Assembly: GCA_012516065.1 (NCBI GenBank)
Contig: JAAYXD010000040.1
Location: forward strand, 1 to 39,553
Source of the DNA: Clostridiaceae bacterium
Lineage (GTDB): Bacteria > Bacillota > Clostridia > DSM-8532
Direction: 5' to 3'
DNA length: 39,553 bases
Shown here: piece after piece, positions 23,094 to 30,324 of the stretch
How positions within the stretch are numbered: the stretch's first letter is position 1
Layout of the letters: each line of letters starts with the position of its first letter
Translations under genes and position numbers: made by a program
The notes under the pieces: model-generated
Told to the model about the DNA's origin: nothing
Seen by the model: the letters and a program-made list of their open reading frames with translations, nothing else
Database searches by the model: none

Positions 23094-25232
23094 CTACTCA
23101 TTTATTGAAACTACGCTCATCATTTCCTCAAGGGACGTAATACCTTCAAGTATAAGCCTTGTACAACTGTCTGACAGTGTTCTCATGCCATTTTGCAAAG
23201 CAAGCTGTCGAATTGTTTCAATCGGTGCGTTCTGTGAAATTAACTCTCGCATTTCACTGCTTATCGTGAGTATTTCATAAGCCGCAATTCTGCCCTTGTA
23301 TCCTGAGCCGTTGCACTCCGGGCATCCGGCGGGCTTGTAAATTTTAGTCTCTTCACTGAGCTTCAGTATTTTCATTTCATGTTCTTTCGCAATATACTCC
23401 TGTTTGCATTTCGGGCATAATCTCCTGACAAGCCTCTGCGCGAGAACACCCACAAGGGATGACGCTATAAGGAACGGTTCGACGCCCATATCAATGAGCC
23501 TGTCGATGGAACTGACCGAGTCATTTGTGTGCAGCGTGCTTAAAACAAGGTGTCCGGTAATAGCGGCGCGTATCGCTATCTCGGCGGTTTCCCTGTCGCG
23601 TATCTCACCGACCATGATGATGTCGGGGTCCTGTCTTAAAAACGCACGCAGCGCGCTCGCAAACGTCAAACCGGCTTTCACATTTACCTGGACCTGGTTT
23701 ACTCCCCTGATTGTCGCTTCTACCGGGTCCTCAACGGTCATGATATTGACGTTCGGTTTGCACAACTCACGCAGCGCCGTATAGAGCGTCGTTGATTTAC
23801 CGCTTCCGGTAGGACCCGTAACAAGCACAATCCCGTGAGGATGGGACAATATGCTGTCAAACTTGACGAGGTCGTCCTCAAAGAAGCCAAGTTCATTTTT
23901 CGTTTTATTGAAACCGTCCTTGTCAAGTACCCTGATAACGACTTTTTCGCCGAACATTGTCGGCAGTGTAGAAACACGGAAATCGTAGTTCTTATTGTTA
24001 ATCTTCAGCGCTATGCGGCCGTCTTGCGGGATTCGTTTTTCCGCTATGTTAAGACCGCTTATTATCTTTATTCTCGCAACGAGTATCTGCTGTATTTTTT
24101 TGTCCTGCTTCATTACTTCAACAAGCTGCCCGTCAATTCTGAACCGAATCATTACGCAGTCCTCGTAAGCCTCAATGTGAATATCGCTGGCTCTTTTGTC
24201 AATGGCGCTTTTGAATATCATGTTTACGAGCCTTACGATCGGAGCATTTTCGACATCGCTTATGTTTATTGTCTTTTCGACCTGCTCCTCTTTTTTGACC
24301 TCTATTTCAATTTCTTCCTTAACTTTTTCAAATTCATTTTCAAAGTCGATCTCTTCAATCTGCTCATTTTCGGGCTCTTCTTCGATTTCCTGCTTATAAA
24401 TCGCTTCAAGCTTTTCAATGATAAGGTCGCCGTCGGCAAGCATCGGTTTTACTTCATAACCTGTCGCAAGCCTGACGTCATCTATCGCGTAAATGTTCAC
24501 CGGATCGCTCATTGCCACATACAAAAACTCGTTTTCGATTTTTACCGGTATGAGCGTATATGTATATGCAAGCTTTTTGTCGATTAGCTTTATCACATCA
24601 TCGGGAATTTCAACCCCGTTAAGGTCAAAATAACTAATTCCTGTCTGTTCTTCCAGTGCACTGAATAACTGCTGCTTGTTTATATATCCCTCGCGGAGCA
24701 GGATCGCGCCCAGCGGCAGATCACTCTTTTTCTGAATTTCAAGAGCTTTTTCCAACTGCTCTTCATCTATTGCGTTTTGCGAAATAAGGATATTGCCGAG
24801 CATTTCTTTGTAGACAGTTGGACTTTCGGCTTTCTTTTCCCTTTCTTTTTCCTGCTCTTTTTCTTTTTCATCTATCTCAAGTACAGCCTGGCTGATAACG
24901 GTTTGTTCCTGTTTCTGTGTGTAAAAAACTTCATCCATTTTCTGCATCAGCTTTTCGGCATCAACCAAAACGGGTTTTATATCGAGGCTTGTTATCAAAG
25001 CCGCACTGTCGATTGCGAATATGTTTTTCGGGTCCTTCATTGCCAGCAGTAATTCATTACCGTTCTTTTCAAGCGCAAGCATCTCAAACTTCCTTGATAT
25101 TTTTTCACCAAGCAGGTACGGTATGCTCTTATCCGGCAGTGAATACTCGGAAAGGTCAATATAATCTATCCCTTCAGTTTCAACTGAAAATGGCAACGGT
25201 TCATTGGTTTTTTTCTCAACCGCAACAAACAT
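23094..25232 (-). CDS. pilB: Type IV pilus extension ATPase
   Basis: This 712-residue GspE/PilB ATPase is the first gene of the operon. A partial MshEN-like domain is at ~20-105, an acidic/basic linker at ~108-138, and a complete MshEN domain at ~143-285. The latter has two tandem LGxxL...L..AL..Q motifs (LGNILISQNAIDEEQL and LGAILLREGYINKQQL), the pattern that binds cyclic di-GMP. A second charged linker (290-325) leads to the ATPase domain: Walker A G473-T481, EDPVEATIRG, Walker B DPDIIMVGEIRD, and a four-Cys zinc site (CPKC and CPEC, about 605-650). The ribosome site is GGTGG, 8 nt before ATG. Confidence 0.95.
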   Translation of the reverse strand: MFVAVEKKTNEPLPFSVETEGIDYIDLSEYSLPDKSIPYLLGEKISRKFEMLALEKNGNELLLAMKDPKNIFAIDSAALITSLDIKPVLVDAEKLMQKMDEVFYTQKQEQTVISQAVLEIDEKEKEQEKEREKKAESPTVYKEMLGNILISQNAIDEEQLEKALEIQKKSDLPLGAILLREGYINKQQLFSALEEQTGISYFDLNGVEIPDDVIKLIDKKLAYTYTLIPVKIENEFLYVAMSDPVNIYAIDDVRLATGYEVKPMLADGDLIIEKLEAIYKQEIEEEPENEQIEEIDFENEFEKVKEEIEIEVKKEEQVEKTINISDVENAPIVRLVNMIFKSAIDKRASDIHIEAYEDCVMIRFRIDGQLVEVMKQDKKIQQILVARIKIISGLNIAEKRIPQDGRIALKINNKNYDFRVSTLPTMFGEKVVIRVLDKDGFNKTKNELGFFEDDLVKFDSILSHPHGIVLVTGPTGSGKSTTLYTALRELCKPNVNIMTVEDPVEATIRGVNQVQVNVKAGLTFASALRAFLRQDPDIIMVGEIRDRETAEIAIRAAITGHLVLSTLHTNDSVSSIDRLIDMGVEPFLIASSLVGVLAQRLVRRLCPKCKQEYIAKEHEMKILKLSEETKIYKPAGCPECNGSGYKGRIAAYEILTISSEMRELISQNAPIETIRQLALQNGMRTLSDSCTRLILEGITSLEEMMSVVSINE

Positions 25233-25276
25233 TTACTCTACCACCCATATTTTCTGATATATTGCGACACACTTTT

Positions 25277-25282
25277 ATTATA
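25277..25282 (-). promoter_or_regulatory. -10-like TATAAT ahead of pilB
   Basis: A perfect TATAAT lies 45 nt upstream of the pilB start on the minus strand. No good -35 is at 16-18 bp, so an activator-dependent or alternative-sigma promoter is possible. Nothing else is recognised in 25233-25388. Confidence 0.3.
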
Positions 25283-25388
25283 GTTGCTTGATTTGCAATT
25301 CCTATAAGTCTACAAACTCAATGCAATAGGAAATTGGTCTTATTTTCCAGTAGGAATATATTCTTATAGTCAGAAAAGCTCCGGAAAC

Positions 25389-25428
25389 AAAAAAAACAGT
25401 ACCGGGAAAGGACTTTTTCCCGATACTG
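25389..25428 (-). terminator. Intrinsic terminator after the CoA-disulfide reductase gene
   Basis: On the minus strand a 13-bp stem, CAGTATCGGGAAA with TTTCCCGGTACTG (one U-G pair, 6-nt loop), is followed by eight T. It separates the reductase transcript from the pilus operon. Confidence 0.9.
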
Positions 25429-25484
25429 CTGAAATGATTACATTGAAAATATCATAATGATATATAATATGCCAAACCCGGCAT

Positions 25485-27125
25485 TTAACGCAGTCTTTCA
25501 ACCTCGGTATAACCGCCCGTGACATTAAAGACCTTAAACCCTTTCTGGGTCAGTATTCTTTCGGCTATATACCCCCTGATGCCAACTTTGCAGTATGTTA
25601 CTATTATTTTTGATTTGTCAAGCTCGTGAATTCTGTCCCTTAAACTGTCAAGCGGGATGTTGACGGCGCCTTCAACATGGCCTCTTTTAAATTCCCTTTC
25701 GGTACGAACATCCAGGAGGATATAATCGTCTTTATCCAGTTTGCCGACTTCATCCCACGTAATTATATTGGTTTTTTTCAATAAAGCATTTTGTGCGACA
25801 TAACCCGCCATATTCACGGGATCCTTCGCAGATGAATACGGAGGCGCATACGAAAGCTCCAAATCGGCAAGATCGTGCACGGTACCGTTAAAGCGTATAG
25901 CGGCAGCAATTACATCAATTCTCTTGTCCACTCCTTTATAACCAACGCACTGTGCACCCAAAATTTTTCCGCTGTCATCAAACAACAGTTTCAATGTCAT
26001 CGGAAGCGCTCCGGGATAATATGAAGCATGCGATGCCGGATGGATAAATATCTTCCTGTAGCTTATCCCGGCCCTCTCCAATGCCCGCTCGTTCGCCCCG
26101 GTAACTGCTGCCGTCAGGTCAAAAACCTTTATTATTGCAGTTCCCTGCGCTCCCCTGTAAACGGATTTCAAACCCGATATATTGTCCGCAGCAATCCTTC
26201 CCTGTTTATTAGCGGGGCCGGCTAACTGAACGGCCGTTTTAAGGCCCGTAACAAAATCGGTAACTTCGACCGCGTCTCCTACGGCATATATATTTTCAAT
26301 ATTCGTCTGCATTTTTTCGTTTACAATTATATGTCCTTTCGGGCCAAGTTCGATACCGCTGTCTTTTATAAACTCCGTATCGGGAATTATTCCAATCGAC
26401 AGTATGACCATATCAGCGGCAAGCGTTTTACCGCTGTTGAGAACAACGCTAATCCCGTTTTCCGTATCGGAAAATTCCTTAACGCCGTCACCCAAAACCA
26501 GATTGATGCCGTTTTTCACAAGCTCTTTTTCCACAGTTACAACAATATCGCGATCAAAAGGAGCAAGGATATGCGGAGCTGCTTCAACAACGGACACGTT
26601 TATTCCTTTCAGCTTAAGGTTTTCCGCCATTTCTACGCCGACAAAACCGCCGCCTGCCACAACAACGCTGCTTACTCCGTTATTGTCTATATAATCCTTA
26701 ATTGCGTCGGTATCGGCGACATTTCGCAGGGTAAATATTTTGCTGCTGTTAATTCCGGGGATACCGGGTTTTATTGCTTTTGCTCCCGGCGACAGCACGA
26801 GATAGTCGTATGTTTCCTCGTATATCCCTTTTGAATCGCTTTTTACCGTTACCTTATTATTGTCCGTGTCAACCTTGATTACTTCGCTTCTGACACGGAC
26901 ATCAATATTGAACCTCGATTTCATCGATTCGGCGGTTTGAACGAGCAGATCGTCACGGTCCTTAATTACTCCTCCTATATAATAGGGAAGACCGCAGTTC
27001 GCGAAAGAAATATGTTCGCCGCGTTCAAACATGATAATCTCCGCATTTTCATCCAATCTTCTCAACCTTGTCGCAGCGGACGCGCCTCCGGCGACGCCGC
27101 CGACAATTATAACTTTCTTACCCAC
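25485..27125 (-). CDS. CoA-disulfide reductase with C-terminal rhodanese domain
   Basis: This 546-residue flavoprotein of the CoADR-Rhd type (also annotated NADH oxidase or FAD-dependent pyridine nucleotide-disulfide oxidoreductase). FAD site: VIIVGGVAGGASAATR. Single active-site Cys C44 in FANCGLPYYIGG. NAD site: VVVAGGGFVGVEMAENL. Second FAD motif: IYAVGDAVEV. The rhodanese domain (about 450-546) has LLDVRTEREFKRGHVEGAVNIP and active Cys C512 in TYCKVGIRG. Such proteins reduce CoA disulfide, persulfide or polysulfide and serve redox and sulfur handling. The start is GTG with AGGAG at 9 nt. The preceding HMA-like gene is separated by a terminator-like hairpin, so some independent control is likely. 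Confidence 0.9.
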   Translation of the reverse strand: MGKKVIIVGGVAGGASAATRLRRLDENAEIIMFERGEHISFANCGLPYYIGGVIKDRDDLLVQTAESMKSRFNIDVRVRSEVIKVDTDNNKVTVKSDSKGIYEETYDYLVLSPGAKAIKPGIPGINSSKIFTLRNVADTDAIKDYIDNNGVSSVVVAGGGFVGVEMAENLKLKGINVSVVEAAPHILAPFDRDIVVTVEKELVKNGINLVLGDGVKEFSDTENGISVVLNSGKTLAADMVILSIGIIPDTEFIKDSGIELGPKGHIIVNEKMQTNIENIYAVGDAVEVTDFVTGLKTAVQLAGPANKQGRIAADNISGLKSVYRGAQGTAIIKVFDLTAAVTGANERALERAGISYRKIFIHPASHASYYPGALPMTLKLLFDDSGKILGAQCVGYKGVDKRIDVIAAAIRFNGTVHDLADLELSYAPPYSSAKDPVNMAGYVAQNALLKKTNIITWDEVGKLDKDDYILLDVRTEREFKRGHVEGAVNIPLDSLRDRIHELDKSKIIVTYCKVGIRGYIAERILTQKGFKVFNVTGGYTEVERLR

Positions 27126-27165
27126 TGCTTCAGACTCCTATCTCCTTAATGATTTGAGGCGAGTT

Positions 27166-27195
27166 AAAAATAATCTGCGTTTTCGCAGATTATTT
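27166..27195 (-). terminator. Hairpin between the HMA-like gene and the reductase gene
   Basis: AAATAATCTGCG and CGCAGATTATTT make a perfect 12-bp stem with a 4-nt loop; the minus-strand 3' side runs into ATTTTTAAC. The stop codon of the HMA-like gene lies in the stem. It could terminate or only partly attenuate into the reductase gene 41 nt further on. Confidence 0.6.
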
Positions 27196-27399
27196 GATTT
27201 TATATCCTACGTCTTCTATTGTTTCCCTTATCAGTTGTTCACTTATTTTTTCGTCATCGTATTCAATTACTATTCTCTGGTTTGCAATGTTTACGATAAC
27301 ATTCTCAACACCATTAATTATTTCAAGAGCTTTTTTGATTGTCTCACTATTGTCGGCTGTCAGATCCTCCACGGTAATGGATATATTTGCGCTTGCCAT
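27190..27399 (-). CDS. HMA-fold protein lacking the CxxC metal site
   Basis: This 69-residue protein has the beta-alpha-beta-beta-alpha-beta pattern of heavy-metal-associated domains: ISITVEDL, a helix around SETIKKALEIINGVENVIVNI, IVIEYDDEKIS, and ETIEDVGYKI. The metal-binding M-x-C-x-x-C loop is replaced by LTADNSE and the protein has no cysteine, so copper-type binding is not expected. The start is ATG at 27399 with GGGGTG at 5 nt; the longer open frame upstream runs into repeat sequence and is not supported. A promoter is at 27439-27468. It lies upstream of the sulfur/redox flavoprotein, so a role in the same pathway is possible. Confidence 0.75.
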   Translation of the reverse strand: MASANISITVEDLTADNSETIKKALEIINGVENVIVNIANQRIVIEYDDEKISEQLIRETIEDVGYKIK

Positions 27400-27438
27400 A
27401 CTGTCACCCCAAGGAAAAGATTCTTTTGTTGTCATAAT

Positions 27439-27468
27439 ATTATACCATGAAGAATTCCGCTTATTCAA
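27439..27468 (-). promoter_or_regulatory. Sigma-A-type promoter for the HMA-like gene
   Basis: On the minus strand there is TTGAAT (27468-27463), an 18-bp spacer and TATAAT (27444-27439), 40 bp ahead of the ATG and 18 bp from the edge of the repeat block. Confidence 0.7.
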
Positions 27469-27485
27469 GGGCAGAAAGGCTGCCG

Positions 27486-27571
27486 GAAACACCCGAGCCA
27501 GGACCCGCGGAAATAATGCAATAACCCAGCGGGTGGCTTGGGTGCTTTCGGTGACGCCGGGCGGCATGCTG
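27486..27571. repeat. Dispersed palindromic repeat, copy A
   Basis: 27486-27537 matches 27701-27752 at 50 of 52 positions, and the short end GGGTGCTTTCGGT(A/G)ACG plus GCGGCATGCT is also shared with copy B. The ends pair as an imperfect hairpin (ACCCGAGCC with GGCTTGGGT). Relative to copy B it lacks a central ~47-bp block. No supported coding frame crosses it. Confidence 0.85.
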
Positions 27572-27700
27572 CAAAGCCCTGCCGCCTATAAGCAGCGTTG
27601 GAGCGGGATAATGAGCGACCCGGGATATGGAGACCGCTGTGTGAAAACAGTACAGGAACAGAAGCGTGCTATCAGTATGTGCTTTGCCGCCCAAGGAAAC
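27572..27700. other. Spacer between repeat copies
   Basis: This 129-bp spacer has small palindromes (GGCGGCA at 27560-27566 with TGCCGCC at 27580-27586). Open frames exist on both strands because the sequence is GC-rich, but none has a ribosome site or recognisable product. I see no gene here. Confidence 0.5.
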
Positions 27701-27833
27701 GAAACACCCGGGCCAGGACCCGCGGAAATAATGCAATAACACAGCGGGTGGCTAACAGGTCGAGGCATTGCTGTCGCGTTCCAGTAGGTACGCGACTCTG
27801 GCCCGGGTGCTTTCGGTAACGAGGAGCGGCATG
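27701..27833. repeat. Dispersed palindromic repeat, copy B (long form)
   Basis: It shares its left 52 bp with copy A, and 27744-27817 is the reverse complement of 8472-8545 (73/74). The inner 7-bp stem GTCGCGT/ACGCGAC lies at 27773-27796. The right end GCGGCATGCT reaches the manA stop codon at 27834-27836, so the element abuts or supplies the end of manA. Confidence 0.85.
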
Positions 27834-28895
27834 CTAATTAAACTGGTACATGCCCTCAATGCTGTCGATTTCCTCTTTGGAAAAACCTTTCTGTGACAGG
27901 TATTCGTATATCTCATCTTTTGAATAGGGTTTATATGTTTTTATGGCTTTCAGATTCCCTTCAAGCGTATAGCCGCCGATGCATGCCGGTACAAGCACCG
28001 TATCCCCTTTTTCAACAGTTAGGCTGCCGGTACCGGTATTTATCGACCCGCTTCCGTTAATGAAAACATATATATGGAACTGTTTGCCGCCTGTATCTTG
28101 CGTTATCATTCCCGATACATCGTAAATTTCGGCGCAGAAATACGGGTTCGCCGTAAGAACCGAAACGGCTGCGCCGCCGTTTATGCCGTAAGTTAAGGTT
28201 TTATTTGCTCTCTTTTTTGTTTTGACGCTGAAATCAATTACATCCAACGCTTTTTCAATATGAAGCGGTCTCGGTTTTCCGCTGCTGTCCACCCTGTTAT
28301 AGTCATAAATCCTGTATGTTAAATTGGAATTCTGCTGAATCTCGGCCAGAATAATTCCTTCCCCGATCGCATGAACAAGTCCCGCATGGATATAAAAGAA
28401 ATCGCCCGGCTTTACCTCTACAGTATTCAGGTATTTATCGACATCGTTCCGCGAAATTGCTTCCCTGAAAACCTCTTTCGAAACCCCCGGACAGAGTCCG
28501 TATATCAGGCTTGCTCCGGGTTTCGCGTCTATGACATACCACATTTCATTTTTACCCGATTCACCTTCATTTGCCAATGCATACGCATCATCGGGATGAA
28601 CCTGCACGGACAGTTTATCGTTCGCGTCAATGAACTTAACCATCAGAGGGAAATCTTTGCACCCTTTTTCATATGTATTTCCGATTATGTCATATCCGTA
28701 TTCTTCAAGCAGCGATTTTATCGTTCTTCCTGCGTATCTGCCGTTCGATACAATGCTCATCCCGTCGGGGTGACAGCATAATTCCCAGCTTTCGGCAACT
28801 ATTCCTTCCGGAAGTTTTTTGCCTAAATCAAGAAGGTTTCTTCCGCCCCATATGTACTGCTTATACACAGGTATGAATTTTAAAGGATATAACAT
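27834..28895 (-). CDS. manA: Mannose-6-phosphate isomerase, class I
   Basis: This 353-residue type I phosphomannose isomerase interconverts fructose-6-phosphate and mannose-6-phosphate. Start motif: KYIWGG-like YKQYIWGGRNL. Zinc ligands are visible in LSVQVHPDD (Gln and His), GKNEMWYV (Glu) and HAGLVHAIG (His). AEIQQNSNLTYRIYDYNR is the conserved active-site line, and a C-terminal cupin half follows. The ATG at 28895 has AGAGG at 7 nt; a GTG two codons earlier is an alternative. It lies 10 bp after the sugar-phosphate kinase gene, so the pair is probably one operon for hexose phosphate entry. The stop codon touches repeat copy B. Confidence 0.95.
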   Translation of the reverse strand: MLYPLKFIPVYKQYIWGGRNLLDLGKKLPEGIVAESWELCCHPDGMSIVSNGRYAGRTIKSLLEEYGYDIIGNTYEKGCKDFPLMVKFIDANDKLSVQVHPDDAYALANEGESGKNEMWYVIDAKPGASLIYGLCPGVSKEVFREAISRNDVDKYLNTVEVKPGDFFYIHAGLVHAIGEGIILAEIQQNSNLTYRIYDYNRVDSSGKPRPLHIEKALDVIDFSVKTKKRANKTLTYGINGGAAVSVLTANPYFCAEIYDVSGMITQDTGGKQFHIYVFINGSGSINTGTGSLTVEKGDTVLVPACIGGYTLEGNLKAIKTYKPYSKDEIYEYLSQKGFSKEEIDSIEGMYQFN

Positions 28896-28905
28896 TGACA
28901 CACCT

Positions 28906-29844
28906 CTACATCTCTTTTATATTTATGTTCCCGTAAAATTGCCTTATTTCACTCCAGCTTGCCATGTCGGAGCCTTCTTTTGAAGCGGTAAGGCATCCCG
29001 CCGCAGTCGCTATCTTCACCATTTCTTCAGGTGTAGAACCGGTCCGGATGCAATATGCGAGCGCTGCTACCATTGCATCACCCGAAGCGACCGTAGATTT
29101 TACATCAACAGTAAGCGGCTCGGCTTTGTATATTCCGTCCCCGAAGCAAAGGAGCGAGCCGCTGCTTCCCAATGAAACAAGAACGAGCCGTATCCCGTTT
29201 TTAATAAGACGTTTTGCTTCGGCAGCGATATCCTCAATGCTGTTCAGAGGTCTTTCGGCTATCTGCTCCAATTCATTCACATTCGGTTTTATAGCGTACG
29301 GTTTTGACTGAATACTGAGTTTAAGAGCTTCCCCTTCGGTATCGATAATTGTTTTTACATTCATTTTCTCTGCCATTTGGATGCACGTGGAATAAAAACA
29401 TGACGGGATTGAAACGGGCAAACTCCCTGCCAGCACAAGCATATCCGCATTTTTGACCAATCTTTTCAGCTTGTTGAAAAATACTTTCAAAGTCTCATAA
29501 CTGATTTCAGGCCCTTGTTCATTAACTTCCGTAATCGTTCCGGTGCTTTTGTCAAGTATTTTGATATTTACACGGGTTTGTGCGGAAACAAACAAAAAAT
29601 CCTGTTTTATTCCGTATTCCTTCAGCATTGATGAAATGAGACTTCCGACCTGTCCTCCCAAAATGCCTGTTGCGACCTGACTTACTCCGTACGTTGAAAG
29701 AGCTTTTGAAACGTTAATCCCTTTACCGCCCGGATCAATCCTTACTGATTTTGCCCTATTGAGTTTTCCGGGGCTTAAGCTTTCGACGGTAATCATTTTA
29801 TCAAGCGCGGGATTCATTGTTACCGTAACAATATTTGCTTTCAT
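28906..29844 (-). CDS. PfkB-family hexose kinase (1-phosphofructokinase type)
   Basis: This 312-residue ribokinase-fold protein is of the 1-phosphofructokinase/tagatose-6-phosphate kinase subgroup: TVTMNPALDKMI start, RIDPGGKGINVSKAL substrate motif, VLAGSLPVSIP, and the C-terminal ATP motif as VASGDAMVAAL. The catalytic Asp is present, but the usual GAGD reads ASGD. It phosphorylates a sugar phosphate such as fructose-1-phosphate to the bisphosphate. No PTS fructose transporter gene lies next to it, so the exact substrate is open. GGGG is 7 nt before the ATG, and a promoter is at 29883-29910. It is followed by manA. Confidence 0.88.
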   Translation of the reverse strand: MKANIVTVTMNPALDKMITVESLSPGKLNRAKSVRIDPGGKGINVSKALSTYGVSQVATGILGGQVGSLISSMLKEYGIKQDFLFVSAQTRVNIKILDKSTGTITEVNEQGPEISYETLKVFFNKLKRLVKNADMLVLAGSLPVSIPSCFYSTCIQMAEKMNVKTIIDTEGEALKLSIQSKPYAIKPNVNELEQIAERPLNSIEDIAAEAKRLIKNGIRLVLVSLGSSGSLLCFGDGIYKAEPLTVDVKSTVASGDAMVAALAYCIRTGSTPEEMVKIATAAGCLTASKEGSDMASWSEIRQFYGNINIKEM

Positions 29845-29882
29845 TGATAACCCCTTTTCCTGTTTATTGCTTTTACAGGTAT

Positions 29883-29910
29883 ATTATAGCATTTTCGGGA
29901 GTATTATCAA
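29883..29910 (-). promoter_or_regulatory. Sigma-A-type promoter for the sugar-phosphate kinase-manA operon
   Basis: On the minus strand there is TTGATA (29910-29905), a 16-bp spacer and TATAAT (29888-29883), 39 bp ahead of the start. Confidence 0.7.
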
Positions 29911-29921
29911 TAATAGCCAAT

Positions 29922-30272
29922 TTAATTTTTACCAATCGTCTTAACGATTTTTTGCCTGTTCTTATCCAATATATAGCCTATCTTCACAATGTCCCCGTCA
30001 TTGATTCCCTTTTCTTCAAATACCGATGCCGCGTTTTCCAGGCGGAAAACTACCGGGCTGCCTGAAATATTGGCTTCAAAGCTGTTATTATCGATTAGTC
30101 CTGTGACTTTTCCTTCAGCCGTCAATAAACCGTTCTCATCGTTATCTTCATCAGGCGTAGACGTTGTGTGGCCATCAGCAGCAGTCCCATTACGGGAACT
30201 CTTGTTGTTTCCGCATGCTGCCGTCGCAAGGCAAAAGACAATAGCCAAACAAATTATCGCTGTCTTACCCAT
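29922..30272 (-). CDS. Small lipoprotein of unknown function
   Basis: This 116-residue protein has a clear lipoprotein signal (CLAIVFCLATAACGNN, lipidated Cys at about 20), a Ser/Thr/Asp-rich linker to about 47, and a C-terminal beta domain of about 65 residues (EGKVTGLIDNNSFEANISG, NDGDIVKIGYILDKNRQ) that looks like a small OB-type barrel. The GKVxxxIDxNSFE phrasing resembles segments of the large SLH protein at 34701-37679. GGAGG precedes the ATG. It is the last gene of the envelope cluster. Confidence 0.75.
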   Translation of the reverse strand: MGKTAIICLAIVFCLATAACGNNKSSRNGTAADGHTTSTPDEDNDENGLLTAEGKVTGLIDNNSFEANISGSPVVFRLENAASVFEEKGINDGDIVKIGYILDKNRQKIVKTIGKN

Positions 30273-30324
30273 GTTTACACCTCCAACTTATAGACGCACA
30301 CACAGCACGGAAGTTCCTTACATA

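Noticed and set aside
23835-24587. 250-codon open frame opposite pilB
   Set aside because: It is antisense to the conserved PilB linker and MshEN region; its Phe/Tyr-rich product comes from the Lys/Glu-rich codons on the other strand.
25233-25388. Cyclic di-GMP (GEMM) riboswitch ahead of the pilus operon
   Set aside because: It would fit the biology, but the conserved GEMM strands and tetraloop receptor are not present in the leader.
27190-27567. 125-residue version of the HMA-like protein
   Set aside because: The first 56 codons lie in promoter and repeat sequence; the ATG at 27399 has a ribosome site and begins the recognisable fold.
27461-27819. Several overlapping open frames on both strands in the repeat block
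   Set aside because: They arise from GC-rich palindromic repeats, have no ribosome sites and give low-complexity products that change frame between repeat copies.
27486-27833. CRISPR array
   Set aside because: Only two adjacent copies of unequal length, with no regular spacers and no cas genes.
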